Part shown: in pieces, positions 7,941 through 18,236 of the stretch | Position numbering within the stretch: position 1 is the stretch's first letter | How the letters are laid out: each line of letters starts with the position of its first letter | Source of the DNA: JAAUTT01 sp038213375 | GTDB taxonomy: Bacteria > Bacteroidota > Bacteroidia > Bacteroidales > JAAUTT01 | DNA: 64,000 nt | Assembly (NCBI GenBank): GCA_038213375.1 | Contig: JBBQTB010000020.1 | Coordinates: 33,032-97,031 of the forward strand | Direction of reading: 5' to 3' | Program-made: the position numbers and the translations under genes | The notes under the pieces: generated by a model | Databases searched by the model: none | Seen by the model: only the letters and a program-made list of their open reading frames with translations | What the model was told of the DNA's origin: nothing

Positions 7941-10226
7941 CTAAAAGCGAATTCCGATGCCCGGGCTAAGCATAAGAAAAGGGATGGCATCCTGGAACTT
8001 ATAACCAAAACCAAAATGGATTGGCATACTAAATACTCGTCCGGGTTTAATGGGATAGAGACTACCAAGAAAAACCACCGCTAAGTCTCGTCGTGCCGAT
8101 TGATTAAAATTAAAGGTATTTATGGCAAGAAAACCTGCACCAAGTTTATAAGGTTTCATGCGTCCAACCTTCTCGGCATCAGGGAAACTAAATTGTGCTA
8201 TCAACGCGAGACTAATGCCTCCAATGTCATCGGTAAATGTCGCTTTTTTAGGTTTTACAGGATCCTGAAATACTGGTTTTGCCCCAACCGGGTTTGCAGT
8301 CCACTGCTCTAGCTGCTTTAAATAAGCCCCGTGTTCGGTTGGATAGTTGGACATTTGTTCATCATATATGGCAAATGCTGCTCTTTCGGAATTAGTTTTC
8401 CCTAAGTTTTGAATCAGTAAACCTGCCGGAAAGGAAACGTCAATATCAAACACCACCATTCTTTGCAACACAATGTCAACCTGCTTGGTAAATCCACCAT
8501 CAGAATATTTATCACCCTGATGTTTAAATTCCATCTGTATCTGAGAAAAATCCTCCATATCGAAGGTTTTATTTCCTAATATTGTATTTAAGCTGATATT
8601 CGAATTGGTGCATGCTTTATCTTTATAATATGCAGCTCGAGGAGAATTATCGCCCGGACAAATAACAAGATTTTTAATTGATTTCATTTCAATTAACTCT
8701 CCTCTTTTACCCAAAATTTTCACTTCAACATCGAGGTACTGTTTGCCAAACAATTTGTTATCCGAATCGATCTTAATATTATCAAACCCAATGGTAATGT
8801 CTTTAATAGTACTTCGTTGAATTACTGTTGGATTTAGATTGGACAGAACACGTTTTCCACTTCCATAATTCAACATAACAAAGTCCAAATTACGGGGTGT
8901 TTGATATTCTTTTATTTTCAAAGTGAATCCGGTAGGGGTAACATTATTGAAAAGAGTAACTTGTTTTTTGTTGATACCCATCGGAACCTTTAGCTTAAAA
9001 TAGCAAAGGTTTTCATTACGGATAAGTGTATCGGAAGTAATATCAATCACATCTTCCCAATGGAATTTAGCTTTGTGCAATCCTTCCCCCTCAAGTTTAA
9101 CATCCACTGTTTCGCCCGGATAAACTGAAAGATTTTGAGTCCAATCCTGTCCTTCATGCATTACCTGAAGACTAGTAATATTAGTTTTAGGAGTAAAGCT
9201 GATGTTGGTAATAAACTTGGTATCGTCTCCATCTTTGATATATAGATACCCTTCGGTTTGACGATGAAGGTTAAAAGGTCGTAAAATACACAAAATCTTA
9301 TCGTTTGCAAGATAATTTTTTGTAAATAATTCAGCAATCATAGCTCCTCCTGGTTGTTCCTGATTTTCTATTCGATAAGTCTTACCAATCAATAATTGTC
9401 TATGATTGTCCAATTGAACCAGGATGCCTGTCTTTCGGGCATCCTCGTCATAGGTAATGTCCTTTTTATCAAGATTCAAAAAAAATATGCGACTGTTTTT
9501 TACACGAAATGATTGTTCTAAAACCGGCAGATCATAAGCCAATTCCTTCTTTTCATTTAAAAAAGGGGAAATTGTTTGAAATTTAATTTTAACCAAACGT
9601 GCACCAAGTGCGCTGGGGAATAAATGAATCCTGAGTTGCCCGTTGCTTTCACTAATGCGGTAATTTATATCCAATCCTGTTGTCCACTCGCTGGTAAGTT
9701 TAATATTGTTTAGGTTATTGGTTACCAGCTCGTAAACTTTTTCCTCACCAATAAATAATTCGTCGCTCGGAGGAAAAAAGTTAACCGTTGTTTTGGTAAA
9801 GGGAAATAGTTTTAGCTCTTCTGCCTGACTTTTATCAGAACCTTCAGTTCGAATGTTGAATGTAAAATTCAAGAAACTGCTTTTATTGAGATTTAGAAAT
9901 TTAACCCGTACTTTATAATGGTCATGATTTAGGAAAACAATTGAATCCAATTGCACATAATCTGAGGATTTTAATAATTCAACAGAAGTAATTTTGGAAT
10001 CGAAAGTAGAAAATAAATTAAGCTCACAAACTTCATCTTCCGAATTGAAATAGAAATACAGATAGTTTTGCCCCTGATATTTAATATGATTTTTTGAATA
10101 AGAATACTGTGAGGAATCTACTTTAATTACGATTTCGTTAAATAAACCTCCTAAGGGTTGTTGACCAAAGGAAGGTAATATTGAAAACACTATTCCAATA
10201 CATAAAATAATTCCAATTTTTCTCAT
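7941..10226 (-). CDS. Large exported protein of unknown function
   Basis: Taken from the ATG at 10226, which gives 761 residues starting MRKIGIILCIG with a clean signal peptide ending at SFGQQ. An upstream in-frame ATG at 10274 would add 16 residues in front of the signal. The mature chain is beta-rich with no recognised enzyme motif; it reads like several Ig-like or adhesin-type modules. The C-terminal ~110 residues (from DDIGGISLALIAQFSF to PGIGIRF) have alternating hydrophobic strands and end in Phe, as in outer-membrane barrels. It may be a periplasmic or surface protein anchored by a C-terminal beta domain. A beta-barrel gene lies just upstream on the same strand. Confidence 0.7.
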   Translation of the reverse strand: MRKIGIILCIGIVFSILPSFGQQPLGGLFNEIVIKVDSSQYSYSKNHIKYQGQNYLYFYFNSEDEVCELNLFSTFDSKITSVELLKSSDYVQLDSIVFLNHDHYKVRVKFLNLNKSSFLNFTFNIRTEGSDKSQAEELKLFPFTKTTVNFFPPSDELFIGEEKVYELVTNNLNNIKLTSEWTTGLDINYRISESNGQLRIHLFPSALGARLVKIKFQTISPFLNEKKELAYDLPVLEQSFRVKNSRIFFLNLDKKDITYDEDARKTGILVQLDNHRQLLIGKTYRIENQEQPGGAMIAELFTKNYLANDKILCILRPFNLHRQTEGYLYIKDGDDTKFITNISFTPKTNITSLQVMHEGQDWTQNLSVYPGETVDVKLEGEGLHKAKFHWEDVIDITSDTLIRNENLCYFKLKVPMGINKKQVTLFNNVTPTGFTLKIKEYQTPRNLDFVMLNYGSGKRVLSNLNPTVIQRSTIKDITIGFDNIKIDSDNKLFGKQYLDVEVKILGKRGELIEMKSIKNLVICPGDNSPRAAYYKDKACTNSNISLNTILGNKTFDMEDFSQIQMEFKHQGDKYSDGGFTKQVDIVLQRMVVFDIDVSFPAGLLIQNLGKTNSERAAFAIYDEQMSNYPTEHGAYLKQLEQWTANPVGAKPVFQDPVKPKKATFTDDIGGISLALIAQFSFPDAEKVGRMKPYKLGAGFLAINTFNFNQSARRDLAVVFLGSLYPIKPGRVFSMPIHFGFGYKFQDAIPFLMLSPGIGIRF

Positions 10227-10327
10227 ATACAAACTCATTAAATTCGTTGGCACGACAAAAAACATGATAGTCAAGCAATACCTTATGGGTCAGAGATAAT
10301 AGGTTAATCAGCCTTTAAAAGGTGATG

Positions 10328-10960
10328 TTATAAGAAAAAACGAATGCCAAGAGCTAATGTAGCTGGTGAAAAATCGATTTGAAATGAACTGTCGGTAAAT
10401 TCCTTATTATTAGACTTATTTGAAGTAAAACCAACAAAACCAAAAGTAGCTTCCAGAGCTAATTTACCAGAAACCAAATATTGAAACCCAGGGCGTACAC
10501 CCAATTCAAAGTTAGTCATTTTGGATTCGGTTGAAGTAATTGTATTCCCGTATTTATATGCGGAAGTGTATTTTCCGAAACCAAAACCAATTGAGCCTTG
10601 CCCAAACAAACTAACTTTTTCGCCCATGCTAAAATACATGCGGGCAAAAGGAGTAATGCTAAAAATTGATGCTTTTTCAGATAAATGATTGTCCGTAGGA
10701 TAATCCTTTTCATTACTAGTGTAATAACTCAACCCGCCCCCCAATGAAAACCTGTCGGATAAAAAATACTCGATGGACGGGCTTATTAGAAATTGACTTT
10801 TAGATGGACCATTTACGGTGGTCGAATTTTGAGTGTTTTTGTGATTACTTAAGGTAAGATTTAAACTTCCTCCTACAGAGATCATTCCCTGCGATAACTG
10901 TGCAAATGTATTGAAACCTACGAAAATTAATATAATTGCGACTACGCTTATTTTCTTCAT
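10328..10960 (-). CDS. Small outer-membrane beta-barrel protein
   Basis: 210 residues with a signal peptide (MKKISVVAIILIFVGFNTFAQ). The body has about eight alternating amphipathic strands, including ISVGGSLNLTLS, FSLGGGLSYYTS and FGQGSIGFGFG, and it ends in TLALGIRFFL with a terminal aromatic/Leu. This is the outer-membrane-protein beta-barrel (OmpA/OmpW-like) class. No ligand is suggested. It lies 101 bases upstream of the unknown exported protein on the same strand, so cotranscription and a joint envelope role are possible. Confidence 0.82.
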   Translation of the reverse strand: MKKISVVAIILIFVGFNTFAQLSQGMISVGGSLNLTLSNHKNTQNSTTVNGPSKSQFLISPSIEYFLSDRFSLGGGLSYYTSNEKDYPTDNHLSEKASIFSITPFARMYFSMGEKVSLFGQGSIGFGFGKYTSAYKYGNTITSTESKMTNFELGVRPGFQYLVSGKLALEATFGFVGFTSNKSNNKEFTDSSFQIDFSPATLALGIRFFL

Positions 10961-11083
10961 AAAAAAATTATTTTATTAAATAAAAATTTCAAAGACTGAT
11001 TAACCTTGGCCTCATACGTGAATAACGCAACAATAGTTCCTTTATTACATTAAAAAATATGATGGATTACGAAAACTGGTAAG

Positions 11084-11503
11084 CTATACCTGAAAAAACC
11101 GATTGATTTTGAGAAAGAGTTCTTCTTTGCCAATGGGCTTAGAAACAAAGTCATCGCAACCCGCGGCAATCGCTTTTGCTTTGTCGTCGGCATGAGCGTA
11201 TGCCGTTTGGGCAATAATCGGTAATTTACTATTTTGAAGCTTAATTTGACGCGTAGCTTCATAACCATTCATTACAGGCATCATAATATCCATCAAAACA
11301 ATGTCAATATCAGAGTGATTGTGGCAATATTCAACTGCAATCTTCCCATTTTCAGCTCGTATAATTATGGCACCTGTTGGCGCAATTAGCTCCTTAAGGT
11401 AAAGATAATTTAACTCAATGTCTTCAACGATAAGGATCACCTTATCAAACCAGACATAATCCTGAATAACTGATTTTTCTTTAATAAATTTAGTATTTTC
11501 CAT
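11084..11503 (-). CDS. Single-domain response regulator (CheY-like receiver)
   Basis: 139 residues containing only a receiver domain: LIVEDIELN near residue 24 (acidic pocket), phosphoacceptor D72 in IVLMDIMMPVMNG, the conserved Thr in IIAQTAYA and the conserved Lys in FVSKPI. No output domain follows. It probably passes a phosphate within a hybrid phosphorelay, as receiver domains of this type (VEDIELN/MPVMNGYEATRQI) often resemble those fused to hybrid kinases. No kinase is adjacent, so its partner is elsewhere. Confidence 0.9.
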   Translation of the reverse strand: MENTKFIKEKSVIQDYVWFDKVILIVEDIELNYLYLKELIAPTGAIIIRAENGKIAVEYCHNHSDIDIVLMDIMMPVMNGYEATRQIKLQNSKLPIIAQTAYAHADDKAKAIAAGCDDFVSKPIGKEELFLKINRFFQV

Positions 11504-11802
11504 ATTATTACCTTTATCGATTTTACCTATCTGTTCGCTAATTCTACTGACAGTTTAAAATATTTTGATGATTTTTTAGCTTTTTCACTTCTGTCCGTAA
11601 AAGGAAAAAGCTGAAAAAAAACCTCTTCTCTTTATGGATTCAGGGTAAAACAGGCAGGTTTTCTATTGTGTCAGGTAGAACTAATTTAAAGGTACATTTT
11701 TTTTCGTCAAAAGTAGAATATGATCAAGAATAAAAATGTTTTCTGACAGATGAAAGCATACAAAAGTTTGATTAATTGCAGTTTTTAACGAAGCTTATTG
11801 TG
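11504..11802. other. Divergent intergenic region with a 9-bp hairpin
   Basis: About 300 bases between the receiver gene and the acyl-CoA synthetase gene. It contains one perfect inverted repeat, AGCTTTTTC (11578-11586) with GAAAAAGCT (11604-11612). No T tract follows on either strand, so it is not an obvious terminator. No gene is seen. Confidence 0.4.
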
Positions 11803-11810
11803 TATTTTTG
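11803..11810 (+). promoter_or_regulatory. -7 box of the acyl-CoA synthetase promoter
   Basis: A perfect TAnnTTTG box (TATTTTTG) ends 23 bases before the ATG at 11834. The best upstream TTG (11776-11778) is 24 bases away, a little wider than usual, so only the -7 element is called. Confidence 0.45.
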
Positions 11811-11833
11811 GGCGTTCATCCATATGAAATTTT

Positions 11834-13891
11834 ATGATTAACAACCAACTTTTACACCCACAGAGCATTGCCGTTGTTGGAGGATCAAGTAATATTAGTA
11901 AACCCGGTGGAAAAATCCTGAAAAACATCATCGATGGAGGATTCAAAGGAGCTGTTTATGCAGTAAACCCAAGAGAAACTAATATCCAAGGTGCTATTTG
12001 TTTCTCGGATGTAAAATGGCTTCCGGAAGTTGACCTGGCTATCCTGTCAATACCTGCCAAATTATGCCTCGAAGTAATTAAAATTTTAACTAGAGAAAAG
12101 ACTACAAGAGCCTTCGTTATCATTTCAGCCGGATTTAGTGAAGAAGGTCATGAAGGTACTCTTTTGGAAAAAGAAATTGTGGATGAGATAAATAGTGTGA
12201 ATGGTTGTTTAATCGGCCCAAACTGTATAGGAATTCTTACGCCTGACCATCACAGTCTGTTCACTTCTCTTATACCAATCATGGACCCAATGGGGTGCGA
12301 TCTGATATCAAGTTCTGGCGCTACTGCTGTTTTTATTCTCGAATCGGGGATGACAAAGGGATTGCGCTTTTCGTCAATATTTTCTGTTGGCAATGGTGCA
12401 CAAACAGGAGTAGAAGAGACTTTGGAATATCTTGATGAAACATTCGATCCGCAACATAGCTCACCCATAAAATTACTTTATATCGAAAGCATTAAGGATC
12501 CTGACAGTCTTCTGCGTCATGCCTCCTCGCTGGTGCGAAAAGGGTGTAAAATAGCCGCCATCAAGGCTGGAGGATCGAAAGCGGGAAGCAGGGCTGCTGC
12601 TTCACATACAGGAGCTATTGCCAGTTCCGATCTGGCTGTGGAAGCATTATTCCGTAAAGCCGGTATTGTGCGCTGCTCAGGCCGTGAAGAGCTTACGTCA
12701 GTAGCATCCGTTTTTATGCACAAAAAACTTAAAGGAAAAAATATTGCCATCATAACACATGCCGGAGGCCCAGCCGTGATGCTGGCCGACTCATTATCAA
12801 AAGGCGGATTAGAGATACCGGAAATAAGTGGTACTGATGCTGACGAATTGAAATCAAAACTTATGCCCGGATCGTCGGTACAAAATCCCATTGACATGCT
12901 CGCAACCGGAACTGCCGCGCAACTGGAAACAGTAATTGATTATTGTGAAAAAAAATTCACCCATATCGATGCCATGATGGTAATCTTTGGGAGTCCCGGA
13001 TTAGTTGAGGTTTATGATGCCTACGATGTAATACACCGAAAGATGGGTACATGTACAAAACCCATCTTCCCCATTCTTCCATCCATCATAACTGCTAAAA
13101 ATGAAGTGGAATTCTTCATAAAAAAAGGACATATCAATTTTCCCGACGAAGTGATGCTTGGTTCAGCGCTGGTAAAGGTATTTAATACCCCGATGCCAGC
13201 CGAAGAAAAAATAATGATTGATGGAATAAATATTCCCGCCATACGGGCACTTATTGACAATCTTGATAATGGGTACGTTAGTCCGGCTAACATCCAAAAA
13301 TTATTAAAACTATCTGGTATTGATATGGTTCAAGATATTGTTTCAGCCAATAAGGAAGAAATACTTTCGGCTGCCATCAGCATGGGTTTTCCGGTTGTTG
13401 CCAAAGTAGCGGGTCCGGTGCATAAGTCGGATATTGGAGGAGTAGCTTTGAATATTCGAACCGAAAAATTGTTAAGCGTCGAATTCGATCGGATGATTTC
13501 GCTTCCCGATGCAACAGCAGTGATGGTTCAGCCAATGCTAATTGGGAAAGAACTGTTTATCGGAGCCAAATACGAACCCAAGTTTGGACATGTAATACTT
13601 TGCGGATTGGGTGGAATATTTGTGGAAGTTTTGGAAGATGTTTCCTCTGGACTTGCTCCTTTGACCTATGAGGAAGCCTATTCCATGATCAGGTCACTGA
13701 AAAGCTACAAAATTATAAAAGGAACGCGCGGCCAGGAAGGAATTGACGAAGGTAAATTTGCTGATACCATTGTGCGGCTTTCATCACTTTTGAGATATGT
13801 AACTGAAATTAAGGAACTAGATTTAAACCCTCTTATAGGTTCACTAAACCGTGTAACGGTGGTGGATGCGAGGATATTTATTGAGAAGTAG
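11834..13891 (+). CDS. ADP-forming acyl-CoA (acetate-CoA) synthetase, fused alpha-beta chains
   Basis: A 685-residue NDP-forming acyl-CoA ligase that converts acyl-CoA, ADP and phosphate into acid, CoA and ATP. The CoA-binding Rossmann domain is at the N-terminus (SIAVVGGSSNISKPGGKI). The succinyl-CoA-ligase-like domains carry the phosphohistidine loop AAASHTGAIASSD (H258), and an ATP-grasp domain fills the last ~220 residues (FPVVAKVAGPVHKSDIGGV). Fused chains of this length are usual in bacteria and archaea. In a fermenting Bacteroidota it would conserve energy during acetate or branched-acid excretion. The substrate acid cannot be set from sequence. Own promoter box at 11803. Confidence 0.92.
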   Translation: MINNQLLHPQSIAVVGGSSNISKPGGKILKNIIDGGFKGAVYAVNPRETNIQGAICFSDVKWLPEVDLAILSIPAKLCLEVIKILTREKTTRAFVIISAGFSEEGHEGTLLEKEIVDEINSVNGCLIGPNCIGILTPDHHSLFTSLIPIMDPMGCDLISSSGATAVFILESGMTKGLRFSSIFSVGNGAQTGVEETLEYLDETFDPQHSSPIKLLYIESIKDPDSLLRHASSLVRKGCKIAAIKAGGSKAGSRAAASHTGAIASSDLAVEALFRKAGIVRCSGREELTSVASVFMHKKLKGKNIAIITHAGGPAVMLADSLSKGGLEIPEISGTDADELKSKLMPGSSVQNPIDMLATGTAAQLETVIDYCEKKFTHIDAMMVIFGSPGLVEVYDAYDVIHRKMGTCTKPIFPILPSIITAKNEVEFFIKKGHINFPDEVMLGSALVKVFNTPMPAEEKIMIDGINIPAIRALIDNLDNGYVSPANIQKLLKLSGIDMVQDIVSANKEEILSAAISMGFPVVAKVAGPVHKSDIGGVALNIRTEKLLSVEFDRMISLPDATAVMVQPMLIGKELFIGAKYEPKFGHVILCGLGGIFVEVLEDVSSGLAPLTYEEAYSMIRSLKSYKIIKGTRGQEGIDEGKFADTIVRLSSLLRYVTEIKELDLNPLIGSLNRVTVVDARIFIEK

Positions 13892-14033
13892 GAAGTTAGT
13901 GAAAAGGTAGAAAATTATAATAACAAATCATTTTAATTGATTGAATGATCAATTTTCCATGATGCAAATCCGCAATTTATAGATAATTTTTTTAGACTTT
14001 TATTCTATCTTTAGCCACAAATTTCAATAGGTC

Positions 14034-17000
14034 ATGGGAACTTCTACCGATAATTATGCACAACAATGGGAATCATACCAAAATCTTACATCTGACATAC
14101 AGCTATTTGTCGATATCGCTATTCTGATATTCGAGCCGGTTTCGTATAGTGAATATGAAGACCTTTACGTAGTTTATGCCGGGAAAACCCTGAAGGCCAA
14201 ATTTAAACCAGTTTATTTCGAACTTCGTAAATGTGGACTCTTTTCTGAAAATCCATATGAGTCCTTGCATGTTCCCGAATTCGTAATGGTGAATGCTTTA
14301 CCAAAGCTTCTTCAAAACGAACGAAACATACTTTTTTTAAAATACATCTACGAAAACCTTGAGAACAAAAATTCAAAATTCTACTATTTTAATTTTTCAC
14401 CTCTTCGGTATATCCGCAACTTCATTTATGGCCATTGTATCGGAGACCCTCAAATCACCAAAATAGCATCGAAACAAATAAGTGAACTCAGGCAACTCAC
14501 CCAGAGCATTTTTGTATATATGATCGCGAGTGGGCAATACATGGAGGTATTATCAAAAATGCCCCCTGTCATCCTAACGCAGGTTGCTCACCCCGCATTT
14601 TCCAGGGCAATTTATCCAATGGCTAACCCGCAACCCACCGAACAATATACCAAAATGGTTTGCCAGCTGCCTGGAGTGGAAAGGAAATCGAAAGACATTT
14701 TATACAATATTGTTTCTACCATACGCCTTTATCAGGGTAACACTACTCAATTTGATGTTGTTCCAAATCCTTATTTATCATCATTCACCGATTGGTCGAA
14801 GGCCATCTGCCTTATGTATGGCGGCAAGCTGGAAGAAGCAAAGAAGGTCTTTCTCGATCAGGTGTTAAATTACCGGAATGAAACTAACAACAAAAAATAC
14901 TTTCCCGACATCCACCATAGTTTCTTTTATTATCTCCTTTTGATGTTGCACAAACCTGGTACTCATCAGAAAGAGTTGGATCAGTATGCCAAACTTTTCG
15001 AAAAATTACCCTTTTTTGATGCGAAGTTTTCCTTAAGCATGATATACATCTCCTCCGAAAAGAAATATGAGGCAAAAAAGGCTTTGGAGGAAATAAATCC
15101 CACTCGGATAAAATCTCACGAAAATTTGGAAATTGCGTTGTATTTGTTTGCGGTTTTTCTTTTAGAAGAAAAATTGAATAGCAATCAGGAAGCAATGGCT
15201 ATAGAGTTGTTTAAACTGGCCAAGACAAACGGATATTTACTCATAGCTCTGGAACTGGAATGGATTTTAAATTACAATCAAAAGAAGCCCAAACAAACCA
15301 TTTTGCCAGGTATGTCGCCATTATTAAGCCGCATTGAAAGGAAAGAAGAATGGGAACAATCGCTTACAAGTTTGCTAGGTATTGGCAATGGTAAGGGAAA
15401 TCCTTTGGGTATGGGAAAAATAGAAGAAAGTAACCGGCTGGCATATTTCGTTGATTTTGAAAATAGCACAATTCAACCCATTTTGCAAACATTGAATAAA
15501 TCGGGTTGGAGCAAGGGCCGGAATATTGCCCTAAAGCGGATGAAGGATCGTCAGATTGAGGGGATGACCGAGCAGGATAACCGGATAGCGTCAGCCATTA
15601 AGCAATCAAATTCGTATTATGGCCACGATTATTATTTCGATTTCCCGAAAGCCCTGCCCGAATTAGCCGGCCATCCTCTCATGTTTCTTAATAGCAACCC
15701 CGATATTTCGGTGGAGCTGATTAAATCGCAGCCGGAACTTATTACCGAAAAAACAAAGAAGGGGTTTGAGCTAAGTTGCGACATTGAAGAAACCGAGCAA
15801 AAGGTGATACTTAAAAAGGAAACCAATACACGCTACAGGCTTATCCAGCTTACTGACGAGCAGAGGTCGGTAATTCGTGCCTTGAACGCGAGGAAACTCA
15901 TTGTTCCTGCCAAAGGCAAAGACAAACTTGCAGAGGCGATCGCCCATGTAAGTGGTTTTATGACTATACATTCCGATTTGGCGGCAGCCGATGAGAATAT
16001 CCGAACAGTGGAAACCGATTCGCGGATACGGCTACAACTGCTTCCCATGGGCGATTCCTTAAAAGTGGAATGGTTTGTAAAACCTTTTGGTCAAATACCA
16101 CCGTATTGCAAACCAGGCAAAGGCGGGAAAACAGTTTATGGTATTTTAGAAAACGAAAAATGCATGGTAACCCGAAATCTGGCTACCGAAACGGAATATA
16201 CACAAACGCTTGCAAATGCCTTCAGTGTAGTAGCCGATAGCGATTTTAATAACGGGTCGGTGACATTTAACGATCCTTACGAATGTTTATCTTTGCTTGA
16301 AGTATTGCGTTCCAACCACGAAATCGCAGTTGCCGAATGGCCTGAAGGCGAACGTTTCCGTGTTAAACGAACTGCTTCGTTTAAACAGCTCCAATTAAAA
16401 GTTACCAGCCATGGCAGTTGGTTCGAAATGTCGGGCGAATTGAAGGTTGATGAGGATACCGTATTAACCCTTCAGCAGTTGCTTGCTTTGCGCAAAAAAA
16501 GCAAAGGGCGCTTTATCGAAATTGGCGAAGGTGAGTTTTTTGCCCTATCGGAAGAACTAAAAAAGCGTCTCGATGAATTGGCAATGTATTCCTCGACAGA
16601 TAAAAAGGAATTGAAAATAAATAAGTTTGCAGCCCATGTGTTAGAAGAAATTGGAAACAGCGCCGGTTCGTTCCATACCGACAAAGCCTGGACCGAATTC
16701 CAGAAGAAAATAAAGAAAACACAGGACTTGGTTATCGACATCCCGTCAACACTTCAGGCAGAGCTGAGGCCATACCAGGAGGAAGGCTTTCGTTGGTTGG
16801 TACGTTTAGCCAACTGGGATGCAGGTGCTTGTTTGGCCGACGATATGGGTTTGGGGAAAACACTTCAGGCGCTGGCTTTATTGTTGCACCGCGCCCCACA
16901 AGGTCCCGCAATTGTGGTTTGTCCTGCTTCGGTAGTAAATAATTGGGCTGGCGAGGCTCAACGCTTTGCTCCATCTCTGAACATCCGTTTACTGAAACAC

Positions 17001-18134
17001 GGAAACCGTGATGAAGCGTTTGAAAATCCCACCCCGTTCGATGTACTTATCATCACATACGGCATATTGCAATCGGAAGAAGACCGATTAGGGAAAATTC
17101 AGTGGGAAACGGTTGTTCTTGATGAGGCTCAAGCCATTAAGAATACTAATACAAAAACTTCGAAGGCAGCCATGAACCTTCAAGCCGGCTTTCGTTTGAT
17201 ATTGACCGGAACACCTATTCAAAATCATTTGGGCGAACTATGGAACCTCTTCAACTTCATCAATCCGGGTTTGTTAGGATCCCTTCAACAATTTAACGAA
17301 CGTTTTGTAATTTCTGATCAGGCCGATGGAGGATCATCTGGTAAACAGTACCTTAAAAAGCTAATAGCCCCATTTATGCTTCGGCGTACAAAAACGAAAG
17401 TACTGGAAGAGCTGCCACCCAAAACCGAAATTACCCACAAAGTAGAACTATCGGCAACGGAAATGGCCTTTTACGAAGCTCTGCGCCGCGAGGCTATTGC
17501 CGCAATTGAAACTGATGAAGGTCCTTCCGGGCAAAAGCACCTGAAAGCACTCGCACAAATTACCCGTTTACGGTTGGCCTGCTGCAACCCATTGTTGATT
17601 GATAAAACTCTAAAATTACCATCGGCCAAACTCGATGCTTTTTTTGAAATTGTTGACGAGTTACTCGAAAATAAACACCGAGCCCTTGTATTTAGCCAGT
17701 TTATCGGTCACTTAACCATTGTACGCGAAGCCCTCAATAAAAGGAACATTACGTATCAATACCTCGATGGCTCAACTCCCGTTCAAAACCGGTCAACCAT
17801 TGTAAAGGATTTTCAATCGGGAGCGGGAGAGTTATTCCTGATAAGCTTAAAAGCTGGTGGTTTAGGGTTAAACCTTACAGCGGCCGATTATGTTATTCAT
17901 CTCGACCCTTGGTGGAACCCGGCTATAGAGGACCAGGCTTCGGACAGGGCACACCGGATAGGTCAAACAAGGCCGGTAACCATTTACCGACTTGTGGCAA
18001 AGGATACCATCGAAGAAAAAATTATACAGTTACATCATACAAAACGGGATATGGCTGATAGTTTGCTTGAAGGCACCGACAAGGCTGCAAAATTATCGAC
18101 AACAGATTTATTGAGCTTATTAAAGGAGTTGTAG
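14034..18134 (+). CDS. Large SNF2-family helicase-like ATPase (1366 aa)
   Basis: A Snf2 ATPase core lies in the last ~470 residues: DDMGLGKT at 936-943, DEAQ at 1030-1033, LTGTPIQNHLGELWNLF, KAGGLGLNLTAADYVIHLDP and DRAHRIGQ at 1304-1311. The ~900-residue N-terminal part is unlike that of the 959-residue paralogue at 1962. It begins with a helical region, possibly TPR-like repeats (MYGGKLEEAKKVFLDQVL, MIYISSEKKYEAKKALEEI), followed by mixed segments. The motor probably translocates on dsDNA; the target is unknown. No partner gene is adjacent. ATG at 14034 follows a TATCTTTA near-match to the -7 box. Confidence 0.93.
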   Translation: MGTSTDNYAQQWESYQNLTSDIQLFVDIAILIFEPVSYSEYEDLYVVYAGKTLKAKFKPVYFELRKCGLFSENPYESLHVPEFVMVNALPKLLQNERNILFLKYIYENLENKNSKFYYFNFSPLRYIRNFIYGHCIGDPQITKIASKQISELRQLTQSIFVYMIASGQYMEVLSKMPPVILTQVAHPAFSRAIYPMANPQPTEQYTKMVCQLPGVERKSKDILYNIVSTIRLYQGNTTQFDVVPNPYLSSFTDWSKAICLMYGGKLEEAKKVFLDQVLNYRNETNNKKYFPDIHHSFFYYLLLMLHKPGTHQKELDQYAKLFEKLPFFDAKFSLSMIYISSEKKYEAKKALEEINPTRIKSHENLEIALYLFAVFLLEEKLNSNQEAMAIELFKLAKTNGYLLIALELEWILNYNQKKPKQTILPGMSPLLSRIERKEEWEQSLTSLLGIGNGKGNPLGMGKIEESNRLAYFVDFENSTIQPILQTLNKSGWSKGRNIALKRMKDRQIEGMTEQDNRIASAIKQSNSYYGHDYYFDFPKALPELAGHPLMFLNSNPDISVELIKSQPELITEKTKKGFELSCDIEETEQKVILKKETNTRYRLIQLTDEQRSVIRALNARKLIVPAKGKDKLAEAIAHVSGFMTIHSDLAAADENIRTVETDSRIRLQLLPMGDSLKVEWFVKPFGQIPPYCKPGKGGKTVYGILENEKCMVTRNLATETEYTQTLANAFSVVADSDFNNGSVTFNDPYECLSLLEVLRSNHEIAVAEWPEGERFRVKRTASFKQLQLKVTSHGSWFEMSGELKVDEDTVLTLQQLLALRKKSKGRFIEIGEGEFFALSEELKKRLDELAMYSSTDKKELKINKFAAHVLEEIGNSAGSFHTDKAWTEFQKKIKKTQDLVIDIPSTLQAELRPYQEEGFRWLVRLANWDAGACLADDMGLGKTLQALALLLHRAPQGPAIVVCPASVVNNWAGEAQRFAPSLNIRLLKHGNRDEAFENPTPFDVLIITYGILQSEEDRLGKIQWETVVLDEAQAIKNTNTKTSKAAMNLQAGFRLILTGTPIQNHLGELWNLFNFINPGLLGSLQQFNERFVISDQADGGSSGKQYLKKLIAPFMLRRTKTKVLEELPPKTEITHKVELSATEMAFYEALRREAIAAIETDEGPSGQKHLKALAQITRLRLACCNPLLIDKTLKLPSAKLDAFFEIVDELLENKHRALVFSQFIGHLTIVREALNKRNITYQYLDGSTPVQNRSTIVKDFQSGAGELFLISLKAGGLGLNLTAADYVIHLDPWWNPAIEDQASDRAHRIGQTRPVTIYRLVAKDTIEEKIIQLHHTKRDMADSLLEGTDKAAKLSTTDLLSLLKEL

Positions 18135-18236
18135 AATATGAGGTGCAAGAACAAAGAATCAAGGCACTTGCAGCCTTATAAAAACTCCCTAATCAAATAA
18201 TTGTTGCAGAATCGTTTTTTTTAATGAAAGCCTATC

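Noticed and set aside
11578..11612. Hairpin upstream of the acyl-CoA synthetase as a terminator
   Set aside because: No T tract follows on either strand and both adjoining genes diverge from it.
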